From contig NC_009409.2 of assembly GCF_000002875.2 (NCBI RefSeq), positions 802,627-866,626 on the forward strand: a stretch of DNA of 64,000 nt. The letters run 5' to 3'. Position 1 is the first letter of the stretch. Every line of letters starts with the position of its first letter. The stretch is from Leishmania infantum JPCM5. Its lineage: Eukaryota > Euglenozoa > Kinetoplastea > Trypanosomatida > Trypanosomatidae. Position numbers and translations under genes: made by a program. Under the pieces are notes generated by a model. It did no database searches. It had not been told where the DNA came from and saw only the letters and a program-made list of their open reading frames with translations. Below are positions 29,976 to 40,501 of this stretch, one piece after another.

Positions 29976-30903
29976 GGGGGATAGCTCACTGAAACTTGTC
30001 ACCGAGACGCAATGAGGCTCTAGGTGGTATGTGCGCTCGTGTCCGCCCATTGGCGCACACGCCTTCAGCAGTGCTGGGCGACTGCGTTGCCATGGTAGTG
30101 TGCATGCTTTGCTATTTCCGTTTGTGCTGCGATGCGCAGCACAGCTTCAACATGAGGCAGACGGCGCGTACTGTTGAGGAGAGCCACGTGGACAGCCGCG
30201 TGGGGATAGGATGGCGTCATGTGTATTCGTGGACCGTTGCTGCTGCTGCTGCTGCGTGGCCGTGCCGCGGCAGTTGCGCTGACGGCGCCCTGGCCTTCTC
30301 AATGACGATGACCGCCGCCAAAAAGAGAAAACACATCGACGAGGGGCCGCGAAGGAGAGAGGAGGAGGACGAGAGGGCAGAGGATAACGATATGAATGCT
30401 TCTGTACCCACTCGCCGATGCCCAATTCTTCTCGTCTGCGCGTCTACAGACCAACGTGCTCTAATCTCGTCGTCTTCCCTCCCGAGAGCGTTCTCAGCGG
30501 GAAGGGGAGGGGCGGGGACGGTACGACAGTGTCTTCCCGTCGTCTCTCCCTTATTTCATCTTCCGCCGCCTCCCTTGCTCTCTCTCTCTCTGTCGCTCCG
30601 TCTCCACCCTCCAGCGCCGTTGTCCATCTCCTCCATTACGTGCACGTGTGCCTCTACTGATCGGGCCCACCTTCGCGCACGCAGCACACTCACCACCGCA
30701 CATAGCCGAAAGCGCGCGTGTGCTGACTGAGGGCTCATCTGCAAACGCACACGCCATCAAGCAGCAATCCAATATCAAGGCGTTCACGCTCGAGTCGACT
30801 GCCCGGATCGAGCGCGCCATCTACCGCTGCGCGCACACGCACGCATCTTCCGTGTTGTGCCATTGGAGAGCGTGCGAGAGAAGAGAGGCGAAGTGCTGCC
30901 GCG
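29976..30903. other. Spacer between PEX10 and LRR/EF-hand genes
   Basis: Untranslated sequence with a short (CTG)n tract at about 30237-30256, a purine-rich patch at 30350-30385 and CT-rich sequence at 30540-30620. No gene is recognised. Confidence 0.55.
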
Positions 30904-32895
30904 ATGCCGTCCTTCAAGGCGGAGAACATCATCCGCGACAGGCTGGATGCAGCAGAGTTGTCGCTTTCCGGCATGCGCTTGACTTCGCTCGATGCTTTGG
31001 TGCCTCTCCTGGCGAAGATGCCGCGCTTGCGTTGCCTGAACGTGTCGCACAACGAACTCCGTGACCTCCCAATGGACCTGTCATCACTGACCAAGCTGGA
31101 AGCACTCGACCTCAGCTCCAACCCTCTTGGGGGCGTTCACCGCATTCTGGACGGTCTGCAGTCGCTGCCGCGGCTCACCTCCCTCTCCGTGACCCTTCCA
31201 GCACCGGCGGCGGAGGCGGAGGAGCAGCTGATCATGCGGCTTCCCGCCCTCACCTGCTTAAATGGCACCGCCCTTGCTGATCCGAGAGAGGAAGTTGAGG
31301 AGGGCGGCGCTGTCAACCGTGACATCGATGCTGCCGTTGAGATGGCGTCGGCGGACCGCGCGTACTGGAAGCCGACGGACTCGGCAGGCATCGAGAGCCT
31401 CTTCGCCGATGTCAGCCGCCAAGATGCCTCCACGACGCAGGAGTTCTTTGATTACATGAACCGCATCGTGCAGCACGTCACGTGTTTGACGGCGGCGGAG
31501 GACGACGCGTTCGCGCAGGAGGGCGAAGTGCTCAAGGCGCGGCGCCTCCTCTACGAGTTCTGCTTCGGTGATGTCATACGGAGCGCATTCAAGGATGGTC
31601 ACGACGTTCTCGGCCGACAGCTGCAGACGCTGCTGCGCTACGAGTCGGCCATGATGGATCAGTACGACATGCACTGGCGCCGTATACTGCAAGATCGTGA
31701 TAGCAGGCTGGCGCACATGAAGCGGGACATGCAGGACGCGATGGAAGACATCCGCTCCCTTATCGAGTGCTTCCCAGAAAGTGCGGCACAGGGTCCGTCG
31801 ATCGAAGGGGAAAACTCGCGGCGCGAGAGGGAGGAGGCACCGCATGGCGCTGGTTCGGGTGTGCGCGCGTCGCTTGGAGCGACCCCACTGACGCGCACGG
31901 GGCACACCACCCACATGGACGCGAGCCGGATAGGCGCCTCTCCGCAGCCACTGCCGCCGGCTGGGCTCACGCGGCGATCTCAGCGGCCGTCTTCAGAGCC
32001 CAAAGCACGGAGGTCGAGCTTCACGAAGGTGCTGTCGCTTCGGCAGCTGAAGGAAATCATCGAAGACATCTACACCTCCAAGGTCAAGTACGACGACAAG
32101 TGCAAGCAGAACCAGCTGCCGCGCGAAACGCTGGAGCAGCACATGTACACCTGCCTGAACCAAAAGTATGGGCTGCGGGATATTATCCTCGAGTGGGCCA
32201 CCGCCATCGTGGAGGCCGTGAGGCGCTACGCGCCGGAGGACAACGACGTAGCCGTGTTTGGCAAGATATTGCGCAACGAGATCGATGAGGAGTTCCGCTT
32301 CGTCCAGCAGCACGTGCGCCAGACGGTGAAGGAGTTGCTGCGCAAGCACATCCAGGCGAAGCGGCCGCTCAGCGGTGTGGTGGAGCTGAGCAACGCACTT
32401 CAGCAGGTGATGCGCGGCACGGTGGCAGAGGGCGCGTGGAGGGAGGTGGTCAACTACATGTACAACGCGGCCGACTCTGCCCTCATCACGGCCATCATCC
32501 ATGAGTACCTCCGCCGCCGGTCCCTGCCAAAGCTGCAGCGAGGCAACAAGGATGATGTGAGGCTGTCGCCGACGGCGGCGCACTCGCAGCTGCCGTGCAA
32601 GGACTTTGTGCGGCTGCTTCTAGACTTCCAGCTGGACGGGCACGTGCGCTTCTTGGAGCCTTACGTGAAGATATTCCGGCGGCACGACAAAGACCAGAAC
32701 GGCATTGTCAACAGATTCGAGTTCGCTTCCATCGTGCGTGAGCTGGACCCGAGCAAGTCGGAGGAGGCAGTGGAGTCCATGGTGGAGCAGATCGATCCAC
32801 ACGGGAGCCAGCTGATAACCTTCTCTGAGAGCATCACCTTCCTGAACGACGAACTGCTCAAGCTGTCCAATGCCCAGGACGGCACCCACGAGTAG
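30904..32895 (+). CDS. Leucine-rich repeat and EF-hand protein
   Basis: The 663-residue product opens with two to four leucine-rich repeats (residues about 17-120), for example LRCLNVSHNELRDLP and LEALDLSSNPLGG. A long helical region with coiled-coil character (about 215-300) follows, then a Ser/Pro/Arg-rich linker (about 300-375) and a second helical region with SLRQLKEIIEDIYTSKVKYD. The C-terminus is an EF-hand pair. The first loop DKDQNGIVNRFE (residues 595-606) has ideal calcium ligands, while the second (DPHGSQLITFSE) is degenerate. The layout resembles LRR/EF-hand proteins of trypanosomatid flagella or basal bodies, so calcium-responsive cytoskeletal function is plausible but unproven. 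ATG 30904 lies at the end of a purine-rich leader. Confidence 0.75.
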   Translation: MPSFKAENIIRDRLDAAELSLSGMRLTSLDALVPLLAKMPRLRCLNVSHNELRDLPMDLSSLTKLEALDLSSNPLGGVHRILDGLQSLPRLTSLSVTLPAPAAEAEEQLIMRLPALTCLNGTALADPREEVEEGGAVNRDIDAAVEMASADRAYWKPTDSAGIESLFADVSRQDASTTQEFFDYMNRIVQHVTCLTAAEDDAFAQEGEVLKARRLLYEFCFGDVIRSAFKDGHDVLGRQLQTLLRYESAMMDQYDMHWRRILQDRDSRLAHMKRDMQDAMEDIRSLIECFPESAAQGPSIEGENSRREREEAPHGAGSGVRASLGATPLTRTGHTTHMDASRIGASPQPLPPAGLTRRSQRPSSEPKARRSSFTKVLSLRQLKEIIEDIYTSKVKYDDKCKQNQLPRETLEQHMYTCLNQKYGLRDIILEWATAIVEAVRRYAPEDNDVAVFGKILRNEIDEEFRFVQQHVRQTVKELLRKHIQAKRPLSGVVELSNALQQVMRGTVAEGAWREVVNYMYNAADSALITAIIHEYLRRRSLPKLQRGNKDDVRLSPTAAHSQLPCKDFVRLLLDFQLDGHVRFLEPYVKIFRRHDKDQNGIVNRFEFASIVRELDPSKSEEAVESMVEQIDPHGSQLITFSESITFLNDELLKLSNAQDGTHE

Positions 32896-33890
32896 GAGAC
32901 ATGCCCGATATGCACGTGCATATGCGCGTATGGTGAGCACCTCCTCCGATCTCTCCTTCCTTCCCTGTCTTCCTCGTCTCTCTTTGTCTCCTCTCCCAAC
33001 TCTGTACCGGCTTGTACGACGACGGCTGCATCACGCGCCAATGTGATAAAGCGAGAGGCGTGCACATGGGGTTGCTCCCGCGCACTTCCGTGCGCAACAA
33101 CCGTGGAAGCCAGATGACTACTTAAGTGGCAGCACACGCGCGCATGCGTGTTGATGTGTAGCGGCGAGGCGGGGATGCAAGGGGGAGGGGGCGGGTGAGG
33201 CTCGCTGCGCAGGATCTACCTCCCCCCTCCCCCAAGCCCCGCGCCTCTCTAGCGCCGTCGTTCTCCCAACACGAGAAGAGCGACGTCTCCATGTCGGTGT
33301 GTCTGGGCTGTGCAGGCGATGAGGCGCACTCGGTGCTGCCAGCGCGTGGCTACCGCACCCGCAGCAACGGTGCTACTGCTCCTCTTGCCTCTTTCTCCCT
33401 CCCCTCTCACTCTCTCTACCGCTCACCTGCGATGTTGTCTATTCCTTTTCTCTGCCCGCTTCACGCGGCCGTGCCGTGGCACCGCCGTTGGTGCACTGGC
33501 ACTCACCTCTTTTTGCCTCGCACATTCTCATGGGCCGAGTGCGCCGAAGCACGATAACAACGCGGTAGTGTGCGACTACTGCACAAGTGCTGCAGGCAAC
33601 GAAGGATAGCGTGCGAGGGAAGATTGTTCACCGGGAGGCTTGCGCGCTTGGCTCTCTCTCTTCGTCTCTGTGTGTCTCTGTGTGCATCTCTGTGCGAAGC
33701 CGAGACTCTCCTTGGACCGCCCACCCACTCATTGCACGGCTGCGCTTCACACCTGCTACGCGGGGTTACGCATAACTCCTCTGCGCTGCGTGTGCGTGCG
33801 TGTGTGCGCCTCTCTCGCGATTCGCCACTTTTTGTTTCCTCGCACTCACCTTCCCCTTTGGCGGCCCATCTCGTTGCACTGTTGACCCTC
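32896..33890. other. Spacer before ASH-RhoGAP-like gene
   Basis: CT-rich untranslated DNA. A frame in phase with the next gene is open from 33570, but its Ser/Leu/Cys/Arg composition and T/C tracts indicate leader rather than coding sequence. Confidence 0.55.
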
Positions 33891-35624
33891 ATGTCTGTCC
33901 CTGACGACTTCAGCAGCCTCCCTCCTGTGGTGAGTGTGAGCACCAACGTGGCGGTGCTGACACCGCCTTCGGCGCGCTATGCCCTCACCACGGGCGAGCT
34001 GGCGGAGTGCTTTCTCAGCGCACGACGCAGCAGCATCCACACACAGCCGCCGCCTTCAGACGCCAAGGCAATACAAAAGGCGCAGGAGCGCCTCGACTCC
34101 TTCCACTCTTCCCAGATCAACCCGTTCCTCTACGGCTACATGTACCCGGACCAGGACATTCCTGAGTCAGTGCTGAGCAGCATTCGAAAACTTTGCGTCA
34201 ACGCTAGCGGTGCCTGGGCGGCGCGGTGCCAGCGACTCGCCTTTGACGTGCTCACAACGGAGCTGCAGGCGAAGGCGTCCAACGTTATTCCGCGCACAAA
34301 CCACGACGACCCGATCGGACTGGCGCAGCTGCGCCGTGTCCTGCCCACGCTCAAGTACGTGCCGAAAATGAGCGTGACGAACCCGCACTCTCGGTTTGTG
34401 GGCAACTGCGTCGACGACATCGCTGAGAACGCGCAGGCGTTCACTGCGACGGTCACCGTGCAGAACAACGGCTCGCATCCTTTCACGGTCTCGATCGCGC
34501 AGACGCAGACTGTCATTGACGGCGTGCGGGCGGAAGACAAGTTCATGGAGGCGAAGCTGGAGAAGGCGGAGCTGCACCGTGGGGAGTCCGTGGACGTGCG
34601 CCTTGTTATGCAACAGCCCCCGCACGCTGTGTTGTGGGAGTATGAGCAGGTGTTGGTGCTCTCCGTGAACGGCATCCTCAAGTACTTTGTGACCTTCGCG
34701 GTCATTTCGCCGAAGCAGGACCTGTTCAAGCAGTGTCTACCAGGGTGCCTTCCACTGACGGTGCTGGAGTCCCCCCTCGGGGAGTACACTGCCCCTCTCA
34801 TGCTGCAGGTGTTGAAGCACGCGTTCATTCGGCAGCAGGGGTACACCAGCCCCGCCGTTGTGCATCTGCTTCTTGGCAAGGCCGTCAACTACCGTACCCA
34901 CAATGAGCTCGTCATGTCAGAGACGATGCGCCTGACGAAGGCGCTGAGCGATCAGATGAACATGGCCGCGACAATCTCCAGCTATTGGGCCTCGCTGCCA
35001 GACGCCAAGAAGGCGCCGCTTTCGCGCCAGTACCAGCCGCCGGTGTCCTCTGCACAGCCAGCGCGCTACGCCCCAGGCTCAGATAAGCTGGGCTCATCCA
35101 ACGTCGCTACTGCCGAGGCCCTCTTCCCCAACAGCGCGACGCGCTTGCCAGAGGTGCTGCAGCGGTCACCGCCAGCGGTCATCATGGGGGCCATCCTCAT
35201 CTGGCTGGCGCAGATGGACATCGCGGTCTTCGACTCGTCCTTCTTCAACTGCGACCCCGTCGGATACATGCAGGGCATGCCGCCGTACCTTCGCGGCATC
35301 CTGCTCTGGATACTTGACCTGTGCTGCGGCCTTCTGGTGAACCAGGAGGTGAATGGGGTGAACGAGCGGGTGCTGGCCTTGACGTTTGCGGCTGTACTCA
35401 TGCGGCGCAACGTTCCGCAGTACGACGTAGAGGAGACAGAGGCTTTCTCTGACGCGCAAGCTGTCTTTGGCTCCCCTAACAGTGGTGGCGGTGCTGGTGG
35501 CAGCGGCAGCACAGCCACTACCGTATCCTTCTCCACGGAGGTAGCCTTTCATCAGAACGCCGTGACTGCGATACTGCACTGGATTTCCATCTACCGCGTC
35601 AAGTATGCGAAGAAGATGAAGTAG
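33891..35624 (+). CDS. Probable ASH-RhoGAP-like protein (OCRL/INPP5B C-terminal module, no phosphatase)
   Basis: The 577-residue product has a helical N-terminal region (1 to about 155). A beta-rich domain follows at about 164-273, with FTATVTVQNNGSHPFTVSI and LVLSVNGILKYFVTFAVI, which reads like an ASH domain (immunoglobulin-like, as in OCRL). The C-terminal helical domain (about 285-510) contains PPYLRGILLWILDLCCGLLV and NERVLALTFAAVLMRRN. These parallel the closing helices of the RhoGAP-like domain of OCRL ('...LMAFLRELL...NILASIFGSLLLRNP'). In OCRL/INPP5B these two domains follow an inositol 5-phosphatase, which is absent here, and the RhoGAP-like part is catalytically dead and binds small GTPases and endocytic adaptors. 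A Gly/Ser-rich insert lies near the C-terminus. The identification is by pattern only. Confidence 0.5.
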   Translation: MSVPDDFSSLPPVVSVSTNVAVLTPPSARYALTTGELAECFLSARRSSIHTQPPPSDAKAIQKAQERLDSFHSSQINPFLYGYMYPDQDIPESVLSSIRKLCVNASGAWAARCQRLAFDVLTTELQAKASNVIPRTNHDDPIGLAQLRRVLPTLKYVPKMSVTNPHSRFVGNCVDDIAENAQAFTATVTVQNNGSHPFTVSIAQTQTVIDGVRAEDKFMEAKLEKAELHRGESVDVRLVMQQPPHAVLWEYEQVLVLSVNGILKYFVTFAVISPKQDLFKQCLPGCLPLTVLESPLGEYTAPLMLQVLKHAFIRQQGYTSPAVVHLLLGKAVNYRTHNELVMSETMRLTKALSDQMNMAATISSYWASLPDAKKAPLSRQYQPPVSSAQPARYAPGSDKLGSSNVATAEALFPNSATRLPEVLQRSPPAVIMGAILIWLAQMDIAVFDSSFFNCDPVGYMQGMPPYLRGILLWILDLCCGLLVNQEVNGVNERVLALTFAAVLMRRNVPQYDVEETEAFSDAQAVFGSPNSGGGAGGSGSTATTVSFSTEVAFHQNAVTAILHWISIYRVKYAKKMK

Positions 35625-36591
35625 CAGAGGAGGGAACAGAGCGTCGTGGGGGTGGGGCGCGGGGGTGACCGCGAGGCGGTGAGACGGTGAAGGTGGCGAT
35701 GGGGCTCGCGGTTACAGCTCTGTGGGGGAGGACACCTGCTCTCCGGGCTGAGTTTCTGACAATGCAGTGCGTAACAACGCATGTGTGTGGACACAGCTGG
35801 TTCAGGACGTACGTGCCCTCTCCTCGATCCTCTCCCGTTCATGGCTCCCTTTTCTCCTTTCTCTTCTGCCTTTGCTTCCACAACTATCATCAGGAGCAAC
35901 ACCAACGGTTTGACGGGCATGTAGGAAGCGCATAGGGGAAAGGTGACGTACATCGTTGGAGGAGATATGGGCGTGTCTTCTCAGGCCTGTGTATATCGTT
36001 GGAGTTCTCTTGCTCTTTTGCTTCCCTTGTGACCTTTCATCATCTCCACTCTTTATCGAAATTCTACTCTTCGGCGATGTGCTGCGTGGACTCGCACCGC
36101 GGCAGGCAGACGTCCAACGCCGATCGCATCTGCTGGTTCGTGTCTTCATCGCATCTTGGTTTGTGGTGGTGCACAGTGGCGTTGAGAGCCACTAGCGGTC
36201 GGTGCATCCGCTGTGTCTATCTCCCACTCTCCGCTCACCCCTTTGCACCACTCTTTTCTCCCTCTTTTCATCCCTCTGTTTCCCTCTCTCCCTCTCTTTC
36301 ACGCGCCTTCTTGGTCTCGCTCTACCTCTGCTGCTGCTGATGCTGCTACTTTCCAATGTGGCCCGTGACGGATGCGGCTTCTACTCCTGCTGCGTCACAC
36401 TCTCTCTGCCTGTGCATGGTGCCTTTGCGTGTGCGCGTGCCCACTAAAGTCTGGATTCCATTGTTTTCTCTCTTCGTGGCGACAGCAGTCGCAGCGCCCG
36501 CTATCCGCCCACTATTTCCCGCTGTTGTCTCTGTTGTGTTCATCTCACTTCTGCCACCGGCGTTGAGCGCCGTGCTTTCTGTGTGCTGTTC
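35625..36591. other. Spacer before SPC12-like gene
   Basis: Untranslated DNA with strong CT tracts at 36225-36300 and 36460-36550. No gene or repeat element is recognised. Confidence 0.55.
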
Positions 36592-37029
36592 ATGGAGGCC
36601 GCCGCCACACCCGAAGCGCATCCCGTTGCGCCGGCTCTGAGCAAGGTGCACCCCGCCGCACGCTGGGTAGCTGGTCTCTTCTCACCCATGTCGCTTCGGG
36701 ATCAGGGGTATTGCGCAGACATGTTCCAGTGCATTTTGTGGGGGTCACTGGCCGTCTCCTTTCCGATCGCGTACTGGATGGGCTGCGTGCTCGTCACTGT
36801 CATCGGTGTGTGCGCGGCGACGGTGGTGTGTCTCGTGCTCTTTGTCCCGAACTGGTATCAGCACCCAGACCCGGCTCTCAAGTACGCGGATGACACGGAG
36901 GTGTACGACTACTACCAGCAGTACGAGGCGGCGAAGAAGGCGGCACGTGAGGCGTCAGCGCCGTCCAAGAAGACGGCAGACGCTTCTCCAGCCTTGCCAA
37001 AAGCCAAGCCGCGGGCTGCGACCGCATGA
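36592..37029 (+). CDS. Possible signal peptidase complex subunit SPC12 (SPCS1-like)
   Basis: The 145-residue product has two close membrane spans at about residues 45-63 and 66-86 with a very short turn, preceded by RDQGYCADMFQCILWG and followed by FVPNWYQHPDPALKY. This order (G-x-x-A-x-x-x-FQ before the first span, 'P.W......PLKW'-like after the second) parallels SPC12, the small non-catalytic subunit of the ER signal peptidase complex, whose termini face the cytosol. The C-terminal tail is Lys/Ala/Pro-rich (KKAAREASAPSKKTADAS). The family is short and poorly conserved, so another ER two-span protein is possible. ATG 36592 follows a long T/C tract. Confidence 0.5.
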   Translation: MEAAATPEAHPVAPALSKVHPAARWVAGLFSPMSLRDQGYCADMFQCILWGSLAVSFPIAYWMGCVLVTVIGVCAATVVCLVLFVPNWYQHPDPALKYADDTEVYDYYQQYEAAKKAAREASAPSKKTADASPALPKAKPRAATA

Positions 37030-37987
37030 AGAACAGGCGGTGGGACAGTGGCGACCGAAGTGGGCCTGTGCGCATGTGTGCTGACCGAGACACGAAGAAG
37101 CCTCGCCGAGTGGCGCGCGAGGAGACGAAGCAGGTCAGCTGGTTCGAACGGAGGCAAGCAGTCGAGGCATGCGGCTCTCTGCGAAGGTGCTGTGCTGTGT
37201 GCTCTGCGATGATTGTTGTGATGCGAGTGGCGTATCGTCGGCGTGGCATGTCACCATTGGGTGTGCGCTATACCGTCCTCCTTCCCTCGCTCGTACGTAC
37301 GGACGCTGCGACCCGCCGCCCATCCTCGTCCCTGTCGGCTCGTTCTAGTGCGCACCTTCTCTCTTCTGGCGTGTGCGGAAACGTATGCTGTTGCAACTGT
37401 GGCGTGTCTTTTTGTCCCCTCCTCCATCGCCGAGTGCCGTTCACTTCTGCTGGCGGGACCGAGTTGATAAAAGAGGTGAGAGGAGCAGCAGAACCGACAG
37501 AGTGCGGCTGCCGCCACGATCACAGGTTGAGAGCGGGCGGTGCGTAAGTTGATGACAGAGGCCAGTGGGGCTGCACACGCGTCAGTCGCATCGCGACTCG
37601 CTCTGTCTTCAAGGGTCTGTTTGTGAGTACGTGTTTTCATGACCCTGATGGACGTGACATTCTTCGCATGCGCTCTCGCACATACGCTGCCCTCGCTCCC
37701 CCGCGCCGCGTGGGCGCCTCCTCAAAGCCTCACCGACCCCGCCACTCCTCGTCTTCTTCGTGCCTTTGCCGCTTCCTTTCTCTCTCCCTTCGGCTCTTCA
37801 CACGCTTACCCACCTCGCTATTGTCAGTGCAGGTGCGACACTCAACGTACTGTGGCTCGCGACGGGACTGGCGGCAGATGAAAGGGGACGGGAAGCCGAA
37901 AAAGGATTGGTGCGCTTCTCTCTTTCAATCGCCTCCGCTCCAATTTCAGGCTTCGCTCCTTCACACCTGCTGTGCTTGTTGGAGCGC
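37030..37987. other. Spacer before MORN-VPS9 gene
   Basis: Untranslated DNA with CT-rich segments at 37280-37460 and 37740-37800. A frame in phase with the next gene opens at 37760, but it lies upstream of the probable splice acceptor at 37948. Confidence 0.55.
37948..37949 (+). promoter_or_regulatory. Probable trans-splice acceptor AG for MORN-VPS9 gene
   Basis: The tract CTCTCTTTCAATCGCC...CCAATTTCAG ends here, leaving a 38-nt leader before ATG 37988. Its use would exclude the in-frame ATG at 37760. Confidence 0.5.
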
Positions 37988-40501
37988 ATGCGGACGTCTC
38001 CGCGAGACGGCGCTACGGCGGCGGCCGCGACATCCTTGGCGAGCAGCATCAGCCATCACCTCTCCTTGGAATTTGGCGACTCGTACGAAGGCGCTGTTGA
38101 GGTAAAGCATGGCGTAGCCATTCCCCATGGACGTGGTGTTTGGCGCTCTGGGGACGGCCAAGTGCGGTACGAGGGCCACTTTGTGCAGCGCTGGCGTGAC
38201 GGCTACGGACGCCTGTGCACACCGACGTTCACACTGTGGGCGCGGTGGCGGATGGATCGGCCTGACCTCTCCTCCTCTATTCGTGTCGACTATCCGAACG
38301 GGGATCGCTACTGCGGTTTTGTGGAGCTGAAAGTGAAGCAGCCACCCTCCGCACAGACCCGCTCCAAGTTCAGCGCCTGGGCCGCCTCTGTGGAGCCGTC
38401 GCGGCACCGCTGGGGTGAGCTGGTGACGTCCAGCGGCGATCGCTACGTTGGGGAGTGGGCGGAGAATGAGCGCGAGGGCTTCGGGTGCTACGTGTGGGCC
38501 AGCGGGAGCCGGTACATTGGTCGGTTCCGCCGCGGCCAGTTCCACGACACTGGTACTCTTTTCATATTTCCTGCCGAAGTGGAGGGGTGCCTCTCTCGCT
38601 TGTGCAGCGATGGTGGATGGAGTTGCGGGAGCGGCGATGGCAAGGCACTCGCTGAGCGTCACGCACCATGCGGGGCGGCTCGATGGCCTCCGGCGTCGCG
38701 ACCGGGATGGGATGGCGTCGTGCTGGATGTGGTGTGGCGTGATGGCAAATGCAACGGTGAGGGGCACGTTACGCTGCCGTCTGGCGTTCGAATATCCGCC
38801 GACTGGCGCAACGCCTGCAGCCCCGTAGATGGAGAGCTCGTGCTGCCGAGTCTCACTCCACAGGCCCGCATGGACACGGAGGTGTACGAGTGGCGCGAGA
38901 GCTTCCAGTGGGAGTCGCTGCTGAGCAACGCCGATGCCAAGGCGCGCCGCGTCACTTATGAGAAGGCTGACATATCTCGTGCAGACATCAAGCAGTCCAA
39001 CTCCACAGAGTACGTGCGCAGCTGCGTGCTTGAACTGCTCAACGCTCACAAGGTCGCCAAGACGGCTTTGCATGTGTTCCGGCGCTGCTTCTACTGCCTG
39101 TATGGTACTTGCGGTGTAGACACGGAAGTGGGTGCTGGTGGTCACGGCAACCCACTGGGGTGGTGCACGCTGCGTAACGCGTACGGCGGCTGCATCCACC
39201 CAGCGGAGGGGCGGCGCATCAGCGCTGCGGACCTTGACCTGGCTTTGCGTGATATTGCGTCGCTGGCGCGCTCGATGGTGCGCTGGGTGCTGGACATGGT
39301 AGGGCCGGAGCAGCAGTTGAAGGTGCTCGACTATGGAGGGGAGGCTCTGGTGGGCCGCTGGGTGGCAGACCGCGTCTTTCAGCACTGCTATCCCGTCTTG
39401 CTAAACCTGTACAGCCAGGTGTACCGCGCGGAGGAGACGGCGCTGGCGGCGTCTGTAGCGCGGCTGCGCGATGCCGTCACACTCGACGACATCGGCGTTG
39501 TCTTTGCCCGCCAAAGCGAGAGTCAGGAGAAGCTCTTCGACCCGTACACGGACGCGGTGCACTGTGTAGAGAAGCTGAACAACGAGGCGCAGACTCTCAC
39601 GCAGCTGCTCAAGGTGTTGGTGCAATGGTCCCGCGAGATCGACCTCTCCACGCGCCTCACGCAGGCGTGCACCGATGGACGGCAGAAGCCTGCGAGGAGC
39701 ACCTCCGGCTCCGCCGATGATCTGCTGCCTATTCATCAGTATGTGCTGAGCCAGTCTCGCTGCGGACGACTCTACGCCGTCACCAAATTGCTGTCCGACT
39801 TTGCAGCCGAGCCGCTGTTTATGGAGTCCACCTCGCAGGAGGCGTTCGGAGTCACGACACTGCAGGTGTGCGTGCTGACCCTGCTTCGCCTGCACCCGTG
39901 GGAGAGGGACGCGTCGAACATTCTCGTACCGTTTTCTGTGGCGCTGGACGGCGTACGAGAGGCGGTGCAGCGGCGGGCGGCACTCGCAGTGTGGGTCCAT
40001 GACGCCTGCAGTGGTGCTTCTTTCCCGGCGTCGACAGATGCGCCGACCTTGGATGTGGTGGAGCGAGTGATGAGCCGCTACGTGGCGCTGTGGGTTCCTC
40101 GCATGGTTGGCTGGATGGGCGAACACGCAAACGCCACCTCCGACCCTCAACCGGTCGACAATGGCGAGTTCACGCAGGAAGAGCTCTCCCTCCTGTACCT
40201 TGGACCGCCTATCGCTGACGGCGAGGAGGCGCTCTGCTTCTGCTGTTGGCTATACGCCAGCGCTCTTTTAGATTCGGTGCACATGCGGCTTCTCCTCGGG
40301 CCCCATACCGTGCCGCACCGCCTCAGTCGTGCCGAGGACGTGGCAGAGGCGTGTACACAGCTGCGGGGGTGGGCTGCAGGTGCAGGCGCCGCTGCGCCAA
40401 TGCAGTTGCAGGTCAAAGCAGCCGCTTCTTCACCGCCGGTTGTGCCAAGCCGTCTGCTGAGCCTGGAGAGCCACCTCACCGAGCTTCTCCACGAATTTTA
40501 G
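37988..40501 (+). CDS. MORN-repeat and VPS9-domain protein, alsin-like candidate RAB5-type exchange factor
   Basis: From ATG 37988 the product is 837 residues. The N-terminal 200 residues hold several MORN repeats, for example RYEGHFVQRWRDGYGRL, RYVGEWAENEREGFGCYVW and RYIGRFRRGQFHDTGTLFIF. After a long helical middle, residues about 490-640 read as a VPS9 domain: ADDLLPIHQYVLSQSRCGRL matches 'aDDLLPvl.YVl..s....L', followed by VTTLQVCVLTLLRL. MORN plus VPS9 is the layout of the C-terminal half of alsin (ALS2), a RAB5 exchange factor on early endosomes. The position normally held by a conserved Tyr before the 'xTxL' block is Phe here (EAFGVTTL). A further ~200-residue helical C-terminus is unassigned. 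The frame is open from 37760, but those residues precede the likely splice site. Confidence 0.65.
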   Translation: MRTSPRDGATAAAATSLASSISHHLSLEFGDSYEGAVEVKHGVAIPHGRGVWRSGDGQVRYEGHFVQRWRDGYGRLCTPTFTLWARWRMDRPDLSSSIRVDYPNGDRYCGFVELKVKQPPSAQTRSKFSAWAASVEPSRHRWGELVTSSGDRYVGEWAENEREGFGCYVWASGSRYIGRFRRGQFHDTGTLFIFPAEVEGCLSRLCSDGGWSCGSGDGKALAERHAPCGAARWPPASRPGWDGVVLDVVWRDGKCNGEGHVTLPSGVRISADWRNACSPVDGELVLPSLTPQARMDTEVYEWRESFQWESLLSNADAKARRVTYEKADISRADIKQSNSTEYVRSCVLELLNAHKVAKTALHVFRRCFYCLYGTCGVDTEVGAGGHGNPLGWCTLRNAYGGCIHPAEGRRISAADLDLALRDIASLARSMVRWVLDMVGPEQQLKVLDYGGEALVGRWVADRVFQHCYPVLLNLYSQVYRAEETALAASVARLRDAVTLDDIGVVFARQSESQEKLFDPYTDAVHCVEKLNNEAQTLTQLLKVLVQWSREIDLSTRLTQACTDGRQKPARSTSGSADDLLPIHQYVLSQSRCGRLYAVTKLLSDFAAEPLFMESTSQEAFGVTTLQVCVLTLLRLHPWERDASNILVPFSVALDGVREAVQRRAALAVWVHDACSGASFPASTDAPTLDVVERVMSRYVALWVPRMVGWMGEHANATSDPQPVDNGEFTQEELSLLYLGPPIADGEEALCFCCWLYASALLDSVHMRLLLGPHTVPHRLSRAEDVAEACTQLRGWAAGAGAAAPMQLQVKAAASSPPVVPSRLLSLESHLTELLHEF

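Noticed and set aside
37961..39385. 474-codon minus-strand open frame
   Set aside because: Antisense shadow of the MORN-VPS9 gene; the plus frame has clear MORN repeats.
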